From Glandiceps talaboti (taxonomy: Eukaryota > Hemichordata > Enteropneusta > Spengelidae), in assembly GCF_964340395.1 (NCBI RefSeq), contig NC_135551.1, positions 31,738,455-31,802,454 on the forward strand: 64,000 nt of DNA. Reading direction: 5' to 3'. Shown one piece after another: positions 11,982 to 35,599 of this stretch. The notes under the pieces are model-generated. The model was not told the DNA's origin, searched no databases, and worked only from the letters and a program-made list of their open reading frames with translations. Each line of letters starts with the position of its first letter. Position 1 is the stretch's first letter. The position numbers and the translations under genes were made by a program.

Positions 11982-14325
11982 ATATTTATTTATTTATTTA
12001 TTTTCTGCATCCCTTTTATATCAGGGGCTCACTAAAAACATTAGGAGCAGCATTTACATAGAATCAAATACATACAAAAAAATTTAAATATCATGTTAAA
12101 ATAGCAAATAATATAACTTCAAAGAAATAATAAGAGATAAAGAAAGAGATAAAAAATTACAATTCTCCATCAGGTTAAACATGTTTTCCTATGTTCCATT
12201 GCACTACTTAGAAATTGCTGGATAAATTTGTCAATTTTTTTACTTAATGTACTGTCTCCTATAAAGAGGCTTAACAGTTCTTTGCCTTGTATAAAATCTT
12301 GATATAGGTTTGTCTCTGTATGGTTAAGTAAAAGATCTTTTGTGTTCTTCATTAGGATGTGACGATAGGTAGAAAGGCTTTCACACGAAAAGAGAAAGTG
12401 TTCAAATGTTTCATCTTCTTGCCCACAGCAGGGACAGGAGCAATCAAAGTTACAGTTTTCCCACTTTCTCTTTTCATATGAGAGTCCTAATGTATAGGAT
12501 CTTGCTTTAAATTTTAATTGTGGCCCTTTGAAGTCATTTACTGATTTAAGATACGGTTCCATTTCTAAAGATGTTTTGAACCTACGGTAGTGAATGAGAC
12601 TAGACTTTTTTTCCATATCTTTTTTCCATTTAGATTCATCATACTTGAAAATTATTTGCTTGATTTTATTGTCTGTGAGATTTTTTATTTCTTCTCTATG
12701 TGTTTTGAGATTTGTTAAGACGTAATTTATAGATTTAGGCCAATCCCAGCACAGGTTTATCGTGTTCATTTCAGAGTCTTGACTGATTGCAGTGAGTTTG
12801 TTGAATACAATCTTGGTCCAGCGTGTTTCTGGAAGATTACATAGTCTTTTTAAATATTTCAATTTCAACACATTAAATTTACTTATCATTGTGGTCCAAC
12901 CTAGGTCACCAAGTACTGCCTCATTTGCAGTGTAACGAGTTGCCTTTAAAATGAATTTCCCCACAGACCTTTGCATCTTTTCTAAACATTCCATGTCAGT
13001 TCGACTAAGTATTAGTATTTCACCTGCATATTCCAATACTGGACACACTATGTGATTCCATAGAGATGAGCCAAAATCGACCCTGTTGATGTTACCATGG
13101 TTACCAAGGGTACTTTTCATGATAGGGAATAAGCTGTCAAACTTCTTTGATAATTTTGCTAAGTGGGTATGGTCAGAAAGATTACGTGTGATCCAGTAAC
13201 CAAGGTACTTGTATTCATTTGACTCCTTTATGGTTAAATCACCAATTAACCAGTTTTTCTGTTTGTCTATTTTCTTATTTACAATCAGGATATTTGATTT
13301 TTCTTCATTAATTGACATTTTCCAGAGTTTGCAATATTTGTTTGTGATGTCTAACATTTGTTGAAGTTGGTGTTCATTTGGTGCTATGAGAGCTACGTCA
13401 TCAGCAAAAAATAAACCATTTACAGTTGTTTCATTTAAATGTACCCCAAGAAGTGATTGATTAAGTAATTTTTTAAGTTCATTGATATAAATAGAGAAAA
13501 GGATTGGAGCTAGCACACATCCTTGCCTCAGACCTTCATTTTGATCAAAATAATTTGTCTCAATATCTCCAAGAGAGACTTTGCTTTCAATGTTATCATA
13601 TGTGTGTTTAATAATTCGCCATAATTTACCCTTTATGCCATTTTTCCATAAAGCATACCACAGTCCTTCTCTCCACACACTATCGTATGCTTTTTTAAAA
13701 TCTAGAAATGCCAAATATGTATGCTCCTTTTTGTATTTGCGGATTGTAGCAATTCCTTTTAAAACAAATATTTGGTCAGTTGTGCGTCTGTTTCTTCTAA
13801 AACCCCCTTGTATTTCACCAAGGATATCTTTAGATTCAATTAAATTTGATACTTCCTTTTCAATAATTTTATTGTAGAGTTTACCAACAACTGAACTAAG
13901 TGAGATCCCTCTGTAGTTATTAAGATTTCTTGTGTCACCTTTTTTATGTAATGGGATAATTATATTTTTTCCCCAGTCTTTTGGTACAACTTCTAGTCTT
14001 GTGTATAAATTAAACATTGATAGCAAAGAGTCAATGATAATATTCCCACCTCCCTTAATGATTTCATGTGTTAGTTCGTCTGGACCAGGGGCCTTATTGT
14101 TCTGTAGATTTGAAACTAGATCATAAACACTATCTCTTGTAATTGTTATTGAATCTAAATTATTAGCTGACTCTTCTTCAAATCTTATCACAGAATTTAA
14201 CACTTCATTTTCAAATTCCTTTGCTTTTTCAGTGTAACTTTCATTTGGGTTGAAGTAATTCTTATGATTACGTTTACCTAGGTGTTGCCAATAATCAGCT
14301 ACTACCTTCTTAACTGATATCTAAG
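11982..14325 (-). mobile_element. 5'-truncated LINE (non-LTR retrotransposon)
   Basis: On the minus strand the element runs from about 14,325 to an (AAAT)n tail at 11,983-12,005, the usual kind of simple tail for a target-primed LINE. The reading frame can be followed upstream of the first Met (frame words VKKVVADYWQHLGKRNH and NPNESYTEKAKE) until an in-frame stop near 14,322. That marks the 5' truncation or junction. No apurinic-type endonuclease domain remains. The 3' UTR is about 190 bp. Confidence 0.85.
12170..14203 (-). CDS. LINE reverse transcriptase ORF (677 aa, intact, lacks endonuclease)
   Basis: The frame encodes the reverse transcriptase of a non-LTR retrotransposon, which copies element RNA at a nicked chromosomal site. 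Visible RT blocks in order are KAPGPDELTHEIIK (about residue 36), IIPLHKKGD and NNYRGISL, GGFRRNRRTTDQIF, FLDFKKAYDSV, EGLRQGCVLAPILF, the catalytic FADDVALI (about residue 268, near 13,400) and KYLGYWI. The C-terminus has a cysteine-rich knuckle (CSCPCCGQEDETFEHF, about residues 590-610), as in several LINE clades. No frameshift or internal stop breaks the 677 codons, so the copy is young or recently active. The N-terminal endonuclease region is absent because of 5' truncation. The clade was not determined; a Jockey/I/CR1-like lineage is plausible. Confidence 0.93.
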   Translation of the reverse strand: MLNSVIRFEEESANNLDSITITRDSVYDLVSNLQNNKAPGPDELTHEIIKGGGNIIIDSLLSMFNLYTRLEVVPKDWGKNIIIPLHKKGDTRNLNNYRGISLSSVVGKLYNKIIEKEVSNLIESKDILGEIQGGFRRNRRTTDQIFVLKGIATIRKYKKEHTYLAFLDFKKAYDSVWREGLWYALWKNGIKGKLWRIIKHTYDNIESKVSLGDIETNYFDQNEGLRQGCVLAPILFSIYINELKKLLNQSLLGVHLNETTVNGLFFADDVALIAPNEHQLQQMLDITNKYCKLWKMSINEEKSNILIVNKKIDKQKNWLIGDLTIKESNEYKYLGYWITRNLSDHTHLAKLSKKFDSLFPIMKSTLGNHGNINRVDFGSSLWNHIVCPVLEYAGEILILSRTDMECLEKMQRSVGKFILKATRYTANEAVLGDLGWTTMISKFNVLKLKYLKRLCNLPETRWTKIVFNKLTAISQDSEMNTINLCWDWPKSINYVLTNLKTHREEIKNLTDNKIKQIIFKYDESKWKKDMEKKSSLIHYRRFKTSLEMEPYLKSVNDFKGPQLKFKARSYTLGLSYEKRKWENCNFDCSCPCCGQEDETFEHFLFSCESLSTYRHILMKNTKDLLLNHTETNLYQDFIQGKELLSLFIGDSTLSKKIDKFIQQFLSSAMEHRKTCLT

Positions 14326-14868
14326 GGATTGGATGTTCATGGACTCTGGGTTCATTAATAAGTGTCCATTGTTGTACATCCCTTGATTACACTTTACAAC
14401 AGTGAACATTTGGGATTCCTTTCCAATCCTTATTTGGACTACGAGTAGAAAGTTTCATTTGATACTTTGAAATATAATATTGTTATTATTGTTACTATTT
14501 TATGAATTATTCACATCTTTATTGTTCAAACACTGTACGCCAATGGTTGAATACGGAACACAAATAGGATTTGGGTTATTTTCAAATATAATATATTGTA
14601 GTCCAACAATATATGTAGAGAATATATTCAAAGAAAATATGGGTTTGTAAAGAGTGCAAAATTACATGCTGTAACTTGCATTTACGCTTTGTAACTGTAA
14701 TGTAAATTGTATCAGATGAAGTTCCTTACACTTGCATAATATGACTGGCAATATTCATAAGTTCAGGTAATATCACCATTCACGGTGTGAAATCATAAGT
14801 GTACTTTCCTAATAAAACGCCGGGTTTTCACTGCTTATCTGTGAACAAACGGATTACGACCAGCCAAG
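14326..14868. other. no gene seen
   Basis: AT-rich flank of the LINE with no splice-supported frame or recognised repeat. Confidence 0.4.
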
Positions 14869-14952
14869 TCAATTGACAATTCCATCGCTGCCTGAGCCCA
14901 TTCCCAGCTTGGTAAACTTATACACAATATCGCTGGCGTGGGAAAAGTTCAT
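14869..14952 (-). CDS. possible terminal coding exon, unrecognised
   Basis: On the minus strand a good acceptor (TTGTTTTCAATCAG) is followed by 27 codons, ending in TGA at 14,869-14,871. The peptide includes NFSHASDIVYKFTKLGMGSG. The third-position composition and acceptor make it look coding, but no partner exon was established. The CpG-richer stretch at 15.0-15.6 kb lies upstream on this strand and could be a promoter region. The family is unknown. Confidence 0.25.
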   Translation of the reverse strand: MNFSHASDIVYKFTKLGMGSGSDGIVN

Positions 14953-14989
14953 CTGATTGAAAACAATTGAAAAGGTGACCACCACGCAT

Positions 14990-15650
14990 TTAATCACATT
15001 GACAATGCATAATATATTGTATGAAGGGAAAGAAAATATCGACCGCCCCTTTGAAACATTTCCGTGCACGATAGCACTCTCGTTCCTTCCGTTGTACGGT
15101 GCGTATCGTGTACAACATTTCACGATATCTGACATAAAAGCGAAGGCCATCAACCGAGAGTAAAAAGCGGATCGTGATTTTTTTATCGGGCAAGGCTAAG
15201 GAAAACCGACCCCGGCTCAGCGAGTGTGTGGCCTGGATAGCTCTGCAAACAATGTCTGCAATGCAGCCAATTTAAACGTGCATGCATGCATGCCCAGCAC
15301 GGAGCTCCAGGCACCACACACTGCAGACGCTGCGTTACTGCAAAGAAACTCTCGCTAAAAACTAAACCTGTATCAGTTGCTCACGAGTTTCAAGATAAAA
15401 ATCAGTAATTATGGATAGTACTTACTTTGTCGACGTACTCCTCTAGTGTTTACCACCATAATTTTTATGTAACTGTACGTTACGCTTTGAATACGCCAGC
15501 ACGGTGCAAACATCTGTACACAACGCTGCACACGACCTAAACCGGAAGTATTCGGTGCTCGTGCTTGTGACTCCCCAGCACACTCAAATAATACAGTATA
15601 CGAGACTCCTCGAGTGCGCACGTTTGGTTTACAGGTGTGCATTTCCAAAG
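14990..15650. promoter_or_regulatory. CpG-richer segment, possible promoter region
   Basis: This stretch is noticeably richer in CpG (for example CGACCGCCCC, GGTGCGTATCGTG, GACCCCGGCTCAGCGAG) than the surrounding AT-rich DNA and contains GCATGCATGCATGC at 15,280-15,294. Such patches often mark unmethylated promoters in invertebrates. No transcription start or gene can be assigned, so this is only a composition-based suggestion. Confidence 0.25.
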
Positions 15651-15699
15651 CACTGCAAGTCTTGCTATTTTATGTCAACTTGCAAATGATAGCACAGTT

Positions 15700-16048
15700 A
15701 TCAACCAAAACGTGGGTTTCCTTTCGCGTATAAAGATAGCAAGAAACTAATATACACAGAAAACGGAACACACGATAAAAAATAACAGGTTGATAGATGC
15801 ATAGTAACATATGCCAAGTGGTAGTACCTATAAGATGTTCTACAATTTGTTCAATTCACTTTGTTGCTCATACGAAAATCCACATGAAGTTGACTAATAC
15901 ATATAAAAAGAAAACAAGTATGGATTCCCATACATCTAAAAAAAAAAATAAAAATTAAATAACTATTATCAGAATTCAGTCTTATAGTACATAGGCTAAA
16001 TTCACTTGCCCGATAAGCTTTTAATGACTTGTTTGCTTCATTTTTTCG
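15700..16048. other. no gene seen
   Basis: AT-rich spacer with an A-run near 15,940 and no supported features. Confidence 0.4.
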
Positions 16049-16575
16049 TTAATTCGTATTCATATCATAGATAGCAATTTCATATTTTGAGTCATGTACA
16101 CAATTGAATCCATACAAAATTTCCCGAAGGGCATATGTTGCCATGGTCCTTGAAACTGTCACCAACCACGATGAGAGCATTTTAAGCATTTTAAGCGTAC
16201 CATTCGAATTATTGTTGAAAATATCAAATGCTATCAACTGAATTAAAATTTTTATGAAGAACCCGTCCGGAATTTTCTTTATGTTGAACAAGTAACTTTC
16301 GACATTCTAAAGCACTGTTTGAGACTCATTAAATATGCAACAATCGGCAAAAATGAATGATTAAAAAACCGAATAACAGGTGTTTTTGAAATAATATCAT
16401 ACCTGGTTTTACAACGTGTTTCAAGTTTGTTCAGTCTTTTTCTCAGCTGGTTACATGAGCTCAGATGAAGGAAAGACATTCGGAAATATCCATGTAGCAC
16501 AGCTCCGTATGACAGTTCTCCTTCTTGCATTATACTGGTAACATTATATATATAGTGTCCGTTTTCATATTTCAT
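16049..16575 (-). CDS. possible two-exon gene fragment, unrecognised
   Basis: On the minus strand a frame starting near 16,530 reads about 47 codons (MQEGELSYGAVLHGYFRMSF, then LRKRLNKLETRCKT) to a donor-like ACCAG/GTATGA near 16,402. About 130 bp further along, a TGCTTTAG acceptor near 16,304 opens an 87-codon frame that contains SWLVTVSRTMATYALREILY and ends at 16,049. Simple joining of the two places the second piece in a different frame (it then stops after RMSKVTCST), so the model is not consistent. It could be a broken gene or a chance pair. Confidence 0.18.
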
Positions 16576-16639
16576 ACAAATTATTTATTTATTGGTGTAA
16601 AAGTTTGATTAATTAATTAATTGATTCATTCATTCATTT

Positions 16640-16759
16640 ACACGCACACACACACACACACACACACATTACATTACATTACATTACATTACATTACATT
16701 ACATTACATTACATTACATTACATTACATTACATTACATTACATTACATTACATTACAT
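16640..16759. repeat. (CA)n then (ACATT)n microsatellite
   Basis: A CA run at about 16,640-16,668 passes directly into a pentanucleotide ACATT run of about 18 copies. A short ACATT run recurs at 30,434-30,457. Confidence 0.97.
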
Positions 16760-17560
16760 ACAAGCAAACACCACATCGCACTCTACTACCCCTGTGTTAG
16801 TTTTGTTCTTTTGCATACATATATTTAAATTTGTAATTTGATGGATCGTATTAAACCTCTAACCATTGTAGGAAAGTTGGGTGTTCGGTGTACGGAATAT
16901 TGTTTACACAATGTTGAAGGAAAAAGAAAGCTGATTTTCATTCTCCTTTCACAGATATGTACAAGTCTCTGGTGTTTTTTTTTACTCTTTATTGAAATAA
17001 ATGTTTCGTCAAAGCTATGTGATCTTTTCTATCAAATAGCGACCTGAGTGAGAGATTGCGAACAGTCCAAGTGGACACCTTAGGATAACTGGGAAAAAAG
17101 TTGACCACATTTTCCTTCACGACATTTTAAATCAACAACAAAGGGGGTGTCAGTCTAGAAGGTATGGTAAAAGAGTAAATCACTGAGTCAGTTATATAAA
17201 CTTACGATATGAGTCAAACTATTCAAGATTATATTTTCCTTCTGTATACGTAATCGTGCTAAACATCACAAGTACTCGCATGCATGCATGCAAGACTTTT
17301 TTCGACTGTCTCAAATTCCAAATTGTGCTGCACAATTTTATTTTTGGTCTGCACGAACGCAATCGTACTGTTTCTTTTGACTGATTTTCATAACGTCAAC
17401 CGTGCTGCATGATTAATTTTTCGGTCTGTACGCATGCACTTTGTGCTAAAAATGTCATTCATGCGGCTGACTTCCTTTTCCAAAAATACAACAATCATGT
17501 TATTCTGGTACTACTTAGAGTACGGCTATTTAGTCTGTCAGTCACCTATTTATGACAGAT
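16760..17560. other. no gene seen
   Basis: AT-rich sequence. Short inverted similarities include two GCATGCATGC tracts near 17,279. No exon or RNA gene was recognised. Confidence 0.4.
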
Positions 17561-17574
17561 TAGGTTAAACCTTA

Positions 17575-17720
17575 AGTCTTAGGCTGGGGTCAGAATTTAA
17601 GGCGGGGTGAGGGGGGGGGGGCGGCTGGGGATAAATTACTTTGGTCAACAATTTTTCGCAGCCCCCCCCCCCTTCGTGCTCTCAAAAATGTTCATGCCCC
17701 CCCCCCCCCCTGAATCCAAT
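17575..17720. mobile_element. diverged partial copy of the G/C-tract MITE
   Basis: The order GGTCAGAATTTAAGGCGGGG, a G-tract, GGCTGGGGATAAATTACTTT, then TTTTTCGCAGCCCC and CGTGCTCTCAAAAATGTTCA closely matches the first part of the inverted-repeat element at 43,908-44,630. A related fragment (G-tract, TTTGACCAAAATATTACT, C-tract) lies at about 18,340-18,415 beyond the GA repeat. Only one end is clear here, so this is a decayed or interrupted copy. Confidence 0.55.
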
Positions 17721-18023
17721 AATTTTCGTAGTATTCGTAGTGCCCTCCCCCTTTCCGGATACACATATTTAAATGTGTAATTATACAGTACCCCCCTCTC
17801 CGTTTCACTTCAGAGATCCACAGTACATTAAAACAACGATGGAAATCAACTTCAGCGTCCATACTGACCCGCGTACATAACAACGGGATATTTTTTTACA
17901 AATGTATGTGGGCTTTGCGAAAAAGGTCTCACATTGGGCTGTACTTAGAGATACTTAGTCAGCATGGTTTTATATTTCAATTCAATCTTGATTCTGGGCA
18001 GACACAGCATCCCCCATGATAGC

Positions 18024-18303
<280 letters not shown>

Positions 18304-18419
18304 TACTCGGTAAACGAACGCTCCTGAAATTTTGGCAGGAGCATGGGGGGGGGGGGGGGGGTGCAGAAAAGAATTTGACCAAAATATTACTCCTCGCTCC
18401 CCCCCCCCCCAATAAATTC

Positions 18420-20700
18420 ATTTTTTTCCCCTAGGCCTAATCATGTAAATTACCTTTACTTTATTCCAGAGAAACTTTCTCATTGTTTGCATGGTCACAC
18501 ACAATTTCTCAAAAGTATTTGTTCACACACTCCCTATTCCCACAAGATGAATAACTGTAAATAACCTGGGATATAACTGGCAACAGCTATTTTTATAAAA
18601 TCCATGGAAATGTTACTTACATTTCCAGTCTGTAAGACACGCCCTGATAGGGCGCCCTCAACGACGTCCTAGTCTTATTTTCATGTTGAAAATGTAAGGT
18701 CTCCTTTCCCGGGAAACTGCCAGAATATTTTGTGGGGTGATTGTATCATGAGAAACTTGCAGATAATTGCATTGGTCATCCACATACTGCCTATTCCCAT
18801 AAGATGAATAACTGCAAATTCAGAGTATAGCATAAAGAAGTGTACGCAAATAGGTGACATCCACAGAATTTGGCCACCTATATCTATCATGTACCACCTT
18901 CCTGAACACTTCAAGAACATGCAAACTTACACGTACACAAAATGACAAGCAACATTTTAAAACACCACAAATTCTATGAAATATGGTTTATTTTCGTAAT
19001 ACTAATACACAGAAACTTAGAATATGGTCTCCTTACAAAGAAATTCTGTTGAAAAGAATAGAAATTACCTCCCTTCTGGATCAATTACTTCTTATAAAAA
19101 TACTCATAAATATTGATATTTTTGTCTATGGCTGTAGTTGCCAGTGAAAAGAATACATTACAGTTCACTTCACTTACTGACAGTAGTATATGTGTAGTCC
19201 AGAATATTGTAAAGCAATCTATGAATTGCCACAAAAATATGGTGATACTTTTTTTTACCACACATTTCCTGTAAAAAGGGCAATTTGATACATACCAAAA
19301 GAAAAGCTTTTGAAATATTTCATTTGATTAACTTCTTTGAAGTTTAAGTTTGTCAACATGCATGCCTTTACATTTGTGATTGGCCTTCTGTGATGTAGGA
19401 AAGCTACCACTACCACGCTAGACTGGCTACCATTGGCCAATACTCACAGATTTATTATTTTGAATTCTATGTGTTTTGTGTTTCTGATGTAAATCAATTG
19501 GAGAAAAGCTTTGTGAAATTTATGTGGATATTGCTTGATGGCTTATGACCACAGACAACAAAGAGACATGACCCATCTCTTTGACGGTGGAAATGTGTAA
19601 CAGCACTACATTTTTTTAGTTTAGATTGGTCTCAAGTTTCTTTATTTGTGCTGCTGTGGGCATTCAAAATTTGCAAGGTGTATTGGGTTACATCTCTGTT
19701 GTCTCACCATCTCTTCTAGCAATGTACATGGATACAAGTCAGAACACCATTTCACAAGGCAACCATTCATAACAGGTTTTCTACACTTAAAAGTCGTATT
19801 TTGCTTGAAACTCAAATAGTTCTGACTTATTGTTTTCCTGTTTTCTGACAACTGCTGGTTCTAAATACAATATATATTTAACCCTACTGTTCAAAGAGCC
19901 TGTCTGTACATATGATTAAGTGTACAAGTCTATTACATCAGACCAAAATGCAGAACCATGCTTCTAATTTGCATACAGATCAGCTCATTTACATATTGAC
20001 TGAAGTCTATCTCAGACTAAAACAGAGACTCTTGCTTCTAATTTGCATATAGCTCAGATCAGATAAGCTATTTACATATTGACTGACTTAAATCATAGAT
20101 TACACTCATCTTGATAACTACCTTCATATGTGAAATTAAGCTACCTGAAGGGTTCCACTGCTTGGAATAATCACAAACAATAGTGGCAAAGGATCCTAAT
20201 CTTTTCCATTGCTTTCTAACAAATCCGTGTAAAGCTCTCTGAAAGTCTTCATGTTATTAACAGTAACTACATGTAACATGTACTTGAAATGAGTAGAAAG
20301 AAAATGAAGAATTTTACTCCAGCACACATTTCTGTAGGAAAGATTGATGTCATGTCATGTCATGTCGTGTCACTACAATGTATATTAAGTAGGAATAAGT
20401 AGACTATTGCATACATGAATGTGTAAGGTAACACAGACAGGATTCATGCAGTAACAACTTCTGACTCTTTTCTACAGTTGTATTTTGATGTGTGTGATTA
20501 ACCCCTCCTACACAATGATAACTTGTGTTTTTTGACAAGACTTAGCCCACATACTTCTCATATGATAAGGATTAACAAACTTGTACAAAGAAATATTCCC
20601 CCAGTTGACTGCAAGCATAGATAGCACTGTACATTTAAAATTCTACAAAACAATTGGAGTTCATGAAGGGATATATATTTCGCATTCTTAGGCCAGTGCA
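18420..20700. other. intergenic; small local duplications only
   Basis: No exon was recognised. CCTATTCCCACAAGATGAAT at about 18,533 is repeated as CCTATTCCCATAAGATGAAT at about 18,790. A roughly 70-bp block (CTTCTAATTTGCATA, then TTTACATATTGACTGA) is repeated at about 19,960-20,010 and 20,035-20,085. The distal part probably includes the 3' UTR of the minus-strand RBBP4 gene that ends at 20,838. AATAAA signals on the minus strand occur near 19,641 and 19,450, but the real polyadenylation site cannot be chosen. Confidence 0.4.
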
Positions 20701-20837
20701 CACCCTCTTCTGTATCTCCTAAAGGTCAAATGTCATCGGAATAATCATATTTAGAAATGGGTGAGTTCAAGAAGTTGTCTGGATGGCTAGGTTTAAGAAA
20801 TATCTGAGTGGTCCTCAAGAAGTAGTCACAGTTCACT

Positions 20838-33663
<12,826 letters not shown>

Positions 33664-33731
33664 TTTGGGGTATCCCTCTGAAACGTGCGCCTTGCTAGCA
33701 GCTGACTTCACCGTGTTTTGGAACAAAGGGG

Positions 33732-33756
33732 GCATGCGCGTAAATTCCCCGCCAAA
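33732..33756 (-). promoter_or_regulatory. RBBP4 promoter: NRF1-like and E2F-like sites
   Basis: About 70-95 bp upstream of the RBBP4 start codon are GCATGCGC (33,732-33,739), which matches the core of the NRF1 palindrome, and TTTGGCGGGGAA on the minus strand (33,745-33,756), which matches the E2F consensus. No TATA box is evident. Such sites fit a housekeeping, S-phase-expressed chromatin gene. This is motif matching only. Confidence 0.5.
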
Positions 33757-33829
33757 TTTCTAAATATCACTTTTAGAGGGCGCAATTTCTGACAACGCTT
33801 CCCTAAGTTTTTTTTTTCTGCTTTGCAGT

Positions 33830-34515
33830 GTTTTCCCCCAGACAATCGTTCATTCGGACGCACGGAAACGCAATGCACCCAAAGGGTCCTAAAAATAACG
33901 CTGTCAGTGTTCAAGTCTACAACAAATATTTAGTGGTTTCTAGTAATCAGCCTGAGGGACGTATAAGCACAAACAAGCTAGATATATTTCGCAAAGCACT
34001 CTCCAACATCTACCATGTCTATATACATCATTACATGAGAAAGCTGTTCTGTCGGGAATTGGGTGATTTTTAATATATCGACATTTTATAGCAATATTTC
34101 AATCCCAAGGGTAAACACTGAAATAGGTAAATTTGCAATGTCATACACAGGAGCTATACACTGGAACAACTTACCTCTTGATTCGTAACTCACTAAAATA
34201 TTTTCTTCACCTGATAATATGAATATACTGCAACTCATGTTGATGTACAATATATATATTTTCATAGATATTTAGGTTTTTTTTCACTGCCCTCTTTATA
34301 CTTTGTCATGTATTTATTAATAAATTTTATTTACAGTGTCTAAGGAGACAGACTTGATTAGCAAGTAGCTATTTTTCTGGTCTCCTTTTACCTACCTCAA
34401 AACATGTATTATTTTATTTTGTCTACAAATGTAAATTTAATAAGTAGGTAATAAAGAAGAAAAGGAGATATATATGTTTTGTATATGAATTATTTCAGTT
34501 GATTGAATTGCAACA
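33830..34515. other. intergenic, no gene seen
   Basis: AT-rich DNA between the divergent RBBP4 and SET-kinase genes. No exon or RNA gene was recognised. Confidence 0.4.
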
Positions 34516-34523
34516 CCCTCACT

Positions 34524-34644
34524 AAATGAATGAATGAATGAATGAATGAATGAATGAATGAATGAATGAATGAATGAATGAATGAATTCGAATCATATAG
34601 TGAGAGATGCTTAAAGGTCTAGTCATTCATTCATTCTAACTATA

Positions 34645-34735
<91 letters not shown>

Positions 34736-34760
34736 AATCTATCTATCTATCTATGTCTTT
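34524..34760. repeat. (ATGA)n and (ATCT)n microsatellites
   Basis: A tetranucleotide ATGA run at about 34,524-34,587 and a longer ATCT run at about 34,647-34,755, separated by a short unique spacer, then short C and CA tracts. Confidence 0.97.
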
Positions 34761-34839
34761 CTGTCGCACACATCCCCCCCCCACACACACACACTCTCTC
34801 TCCATGTATCATTTTTGTATGTATGTAATAATTATAATA

Positions 34840-35145
34840 ATGTTAATTTTAATATTTTTATATAGCGCTTTCCCACTCTGTGCTCAAATCTAGCACGGAT
34901 CTATATCAGCAAAACTGTGCACTTCCTCAACTCCCTGGGGAGCATACAATCCATTCAGCCTTTATAAGCGCATATGATTAAAACTCTATCGTACCAGGTC
35001 CCCAATTAGACAGCTAGGTGGACTGATGCACAGTCATGGGCAATGACTTTAGCCACACAAAAACAAACGGCAGCGATAGGGCTCGAATCTGCAACCTGCA
35101 TATTCCAAGTCGGCCACCCTAACCATTCGTCCATTATGACGCCAC
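34840..35145 (-). mobile_element. tRNA-derived SINE
   Basis: Read on the minus strand, the 5' part carries a tRNA-like pol III promoter: GGTTAGGGTGGCCGACTTGG as a box A region and GATTCGAGCCC as a box B. The body follows, and the end reads GAGTGGGAAAGCGCTATATA. A second partial tail copy (TATATAGCACTTTCCCACTC then TATGCTCAA on the plus strand) lies at about 35,163-35,193, next to a TATG microsatellite. The pattern fits a metazoan tRNA-derived SINE; the family name is not known to me. Confidence 0.75.
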
Positions 35146-35193
35146 ATTAAAAATGTTGGTGTTTATATAGCACTTTCCCACTCTATGCTCAAA

Positions 35194-35276
35194 TTATGTA
35201 TGTATGTATGTATGTATGTATGTATGTATGTATGTATGTATGTATGTATGTATGTATGTATGTATGTATGTATGTT
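35194..35276. repeat. (TATG)n microsatellite
   Basis: About 20 copies of the tetranucleotide TATG, abutting the partial SINE tail. Confidence 0.97.
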
Positions 35277-35599
35277 TGGACATCGCAATGAGAGGTGGCT
35301 CCAGCATATCGACACTTTCACTTGTTGGTGGAACCTTTTTTCTTGGTGGTGCATATATCCGGAGCCACTAAAGAATAAACCACATAAGGCCCTCTTTAGG
35401 CATAAATAGTTGATCCTGTGAGTTTCAGCTGGAGTCTACATTGACACTTTCCTACGGATTGCATACTGCGCGGGTGTATCTCAGGTAGAAAACTTGCCCA
35501 GAGACTATACACACGGTCGATCGCCACCCTGGGATGAAATGTTGCATAGGACGAGTGTATACATTCTGATTGGCTGTTGTTTAGCGCACGTCTGAAGAC

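Noticed and set aside
13581-14126. Plus-strand frames opposite the reverse transcriptase
   Set aside because: They are shadows of the minus-strand LINE frame.
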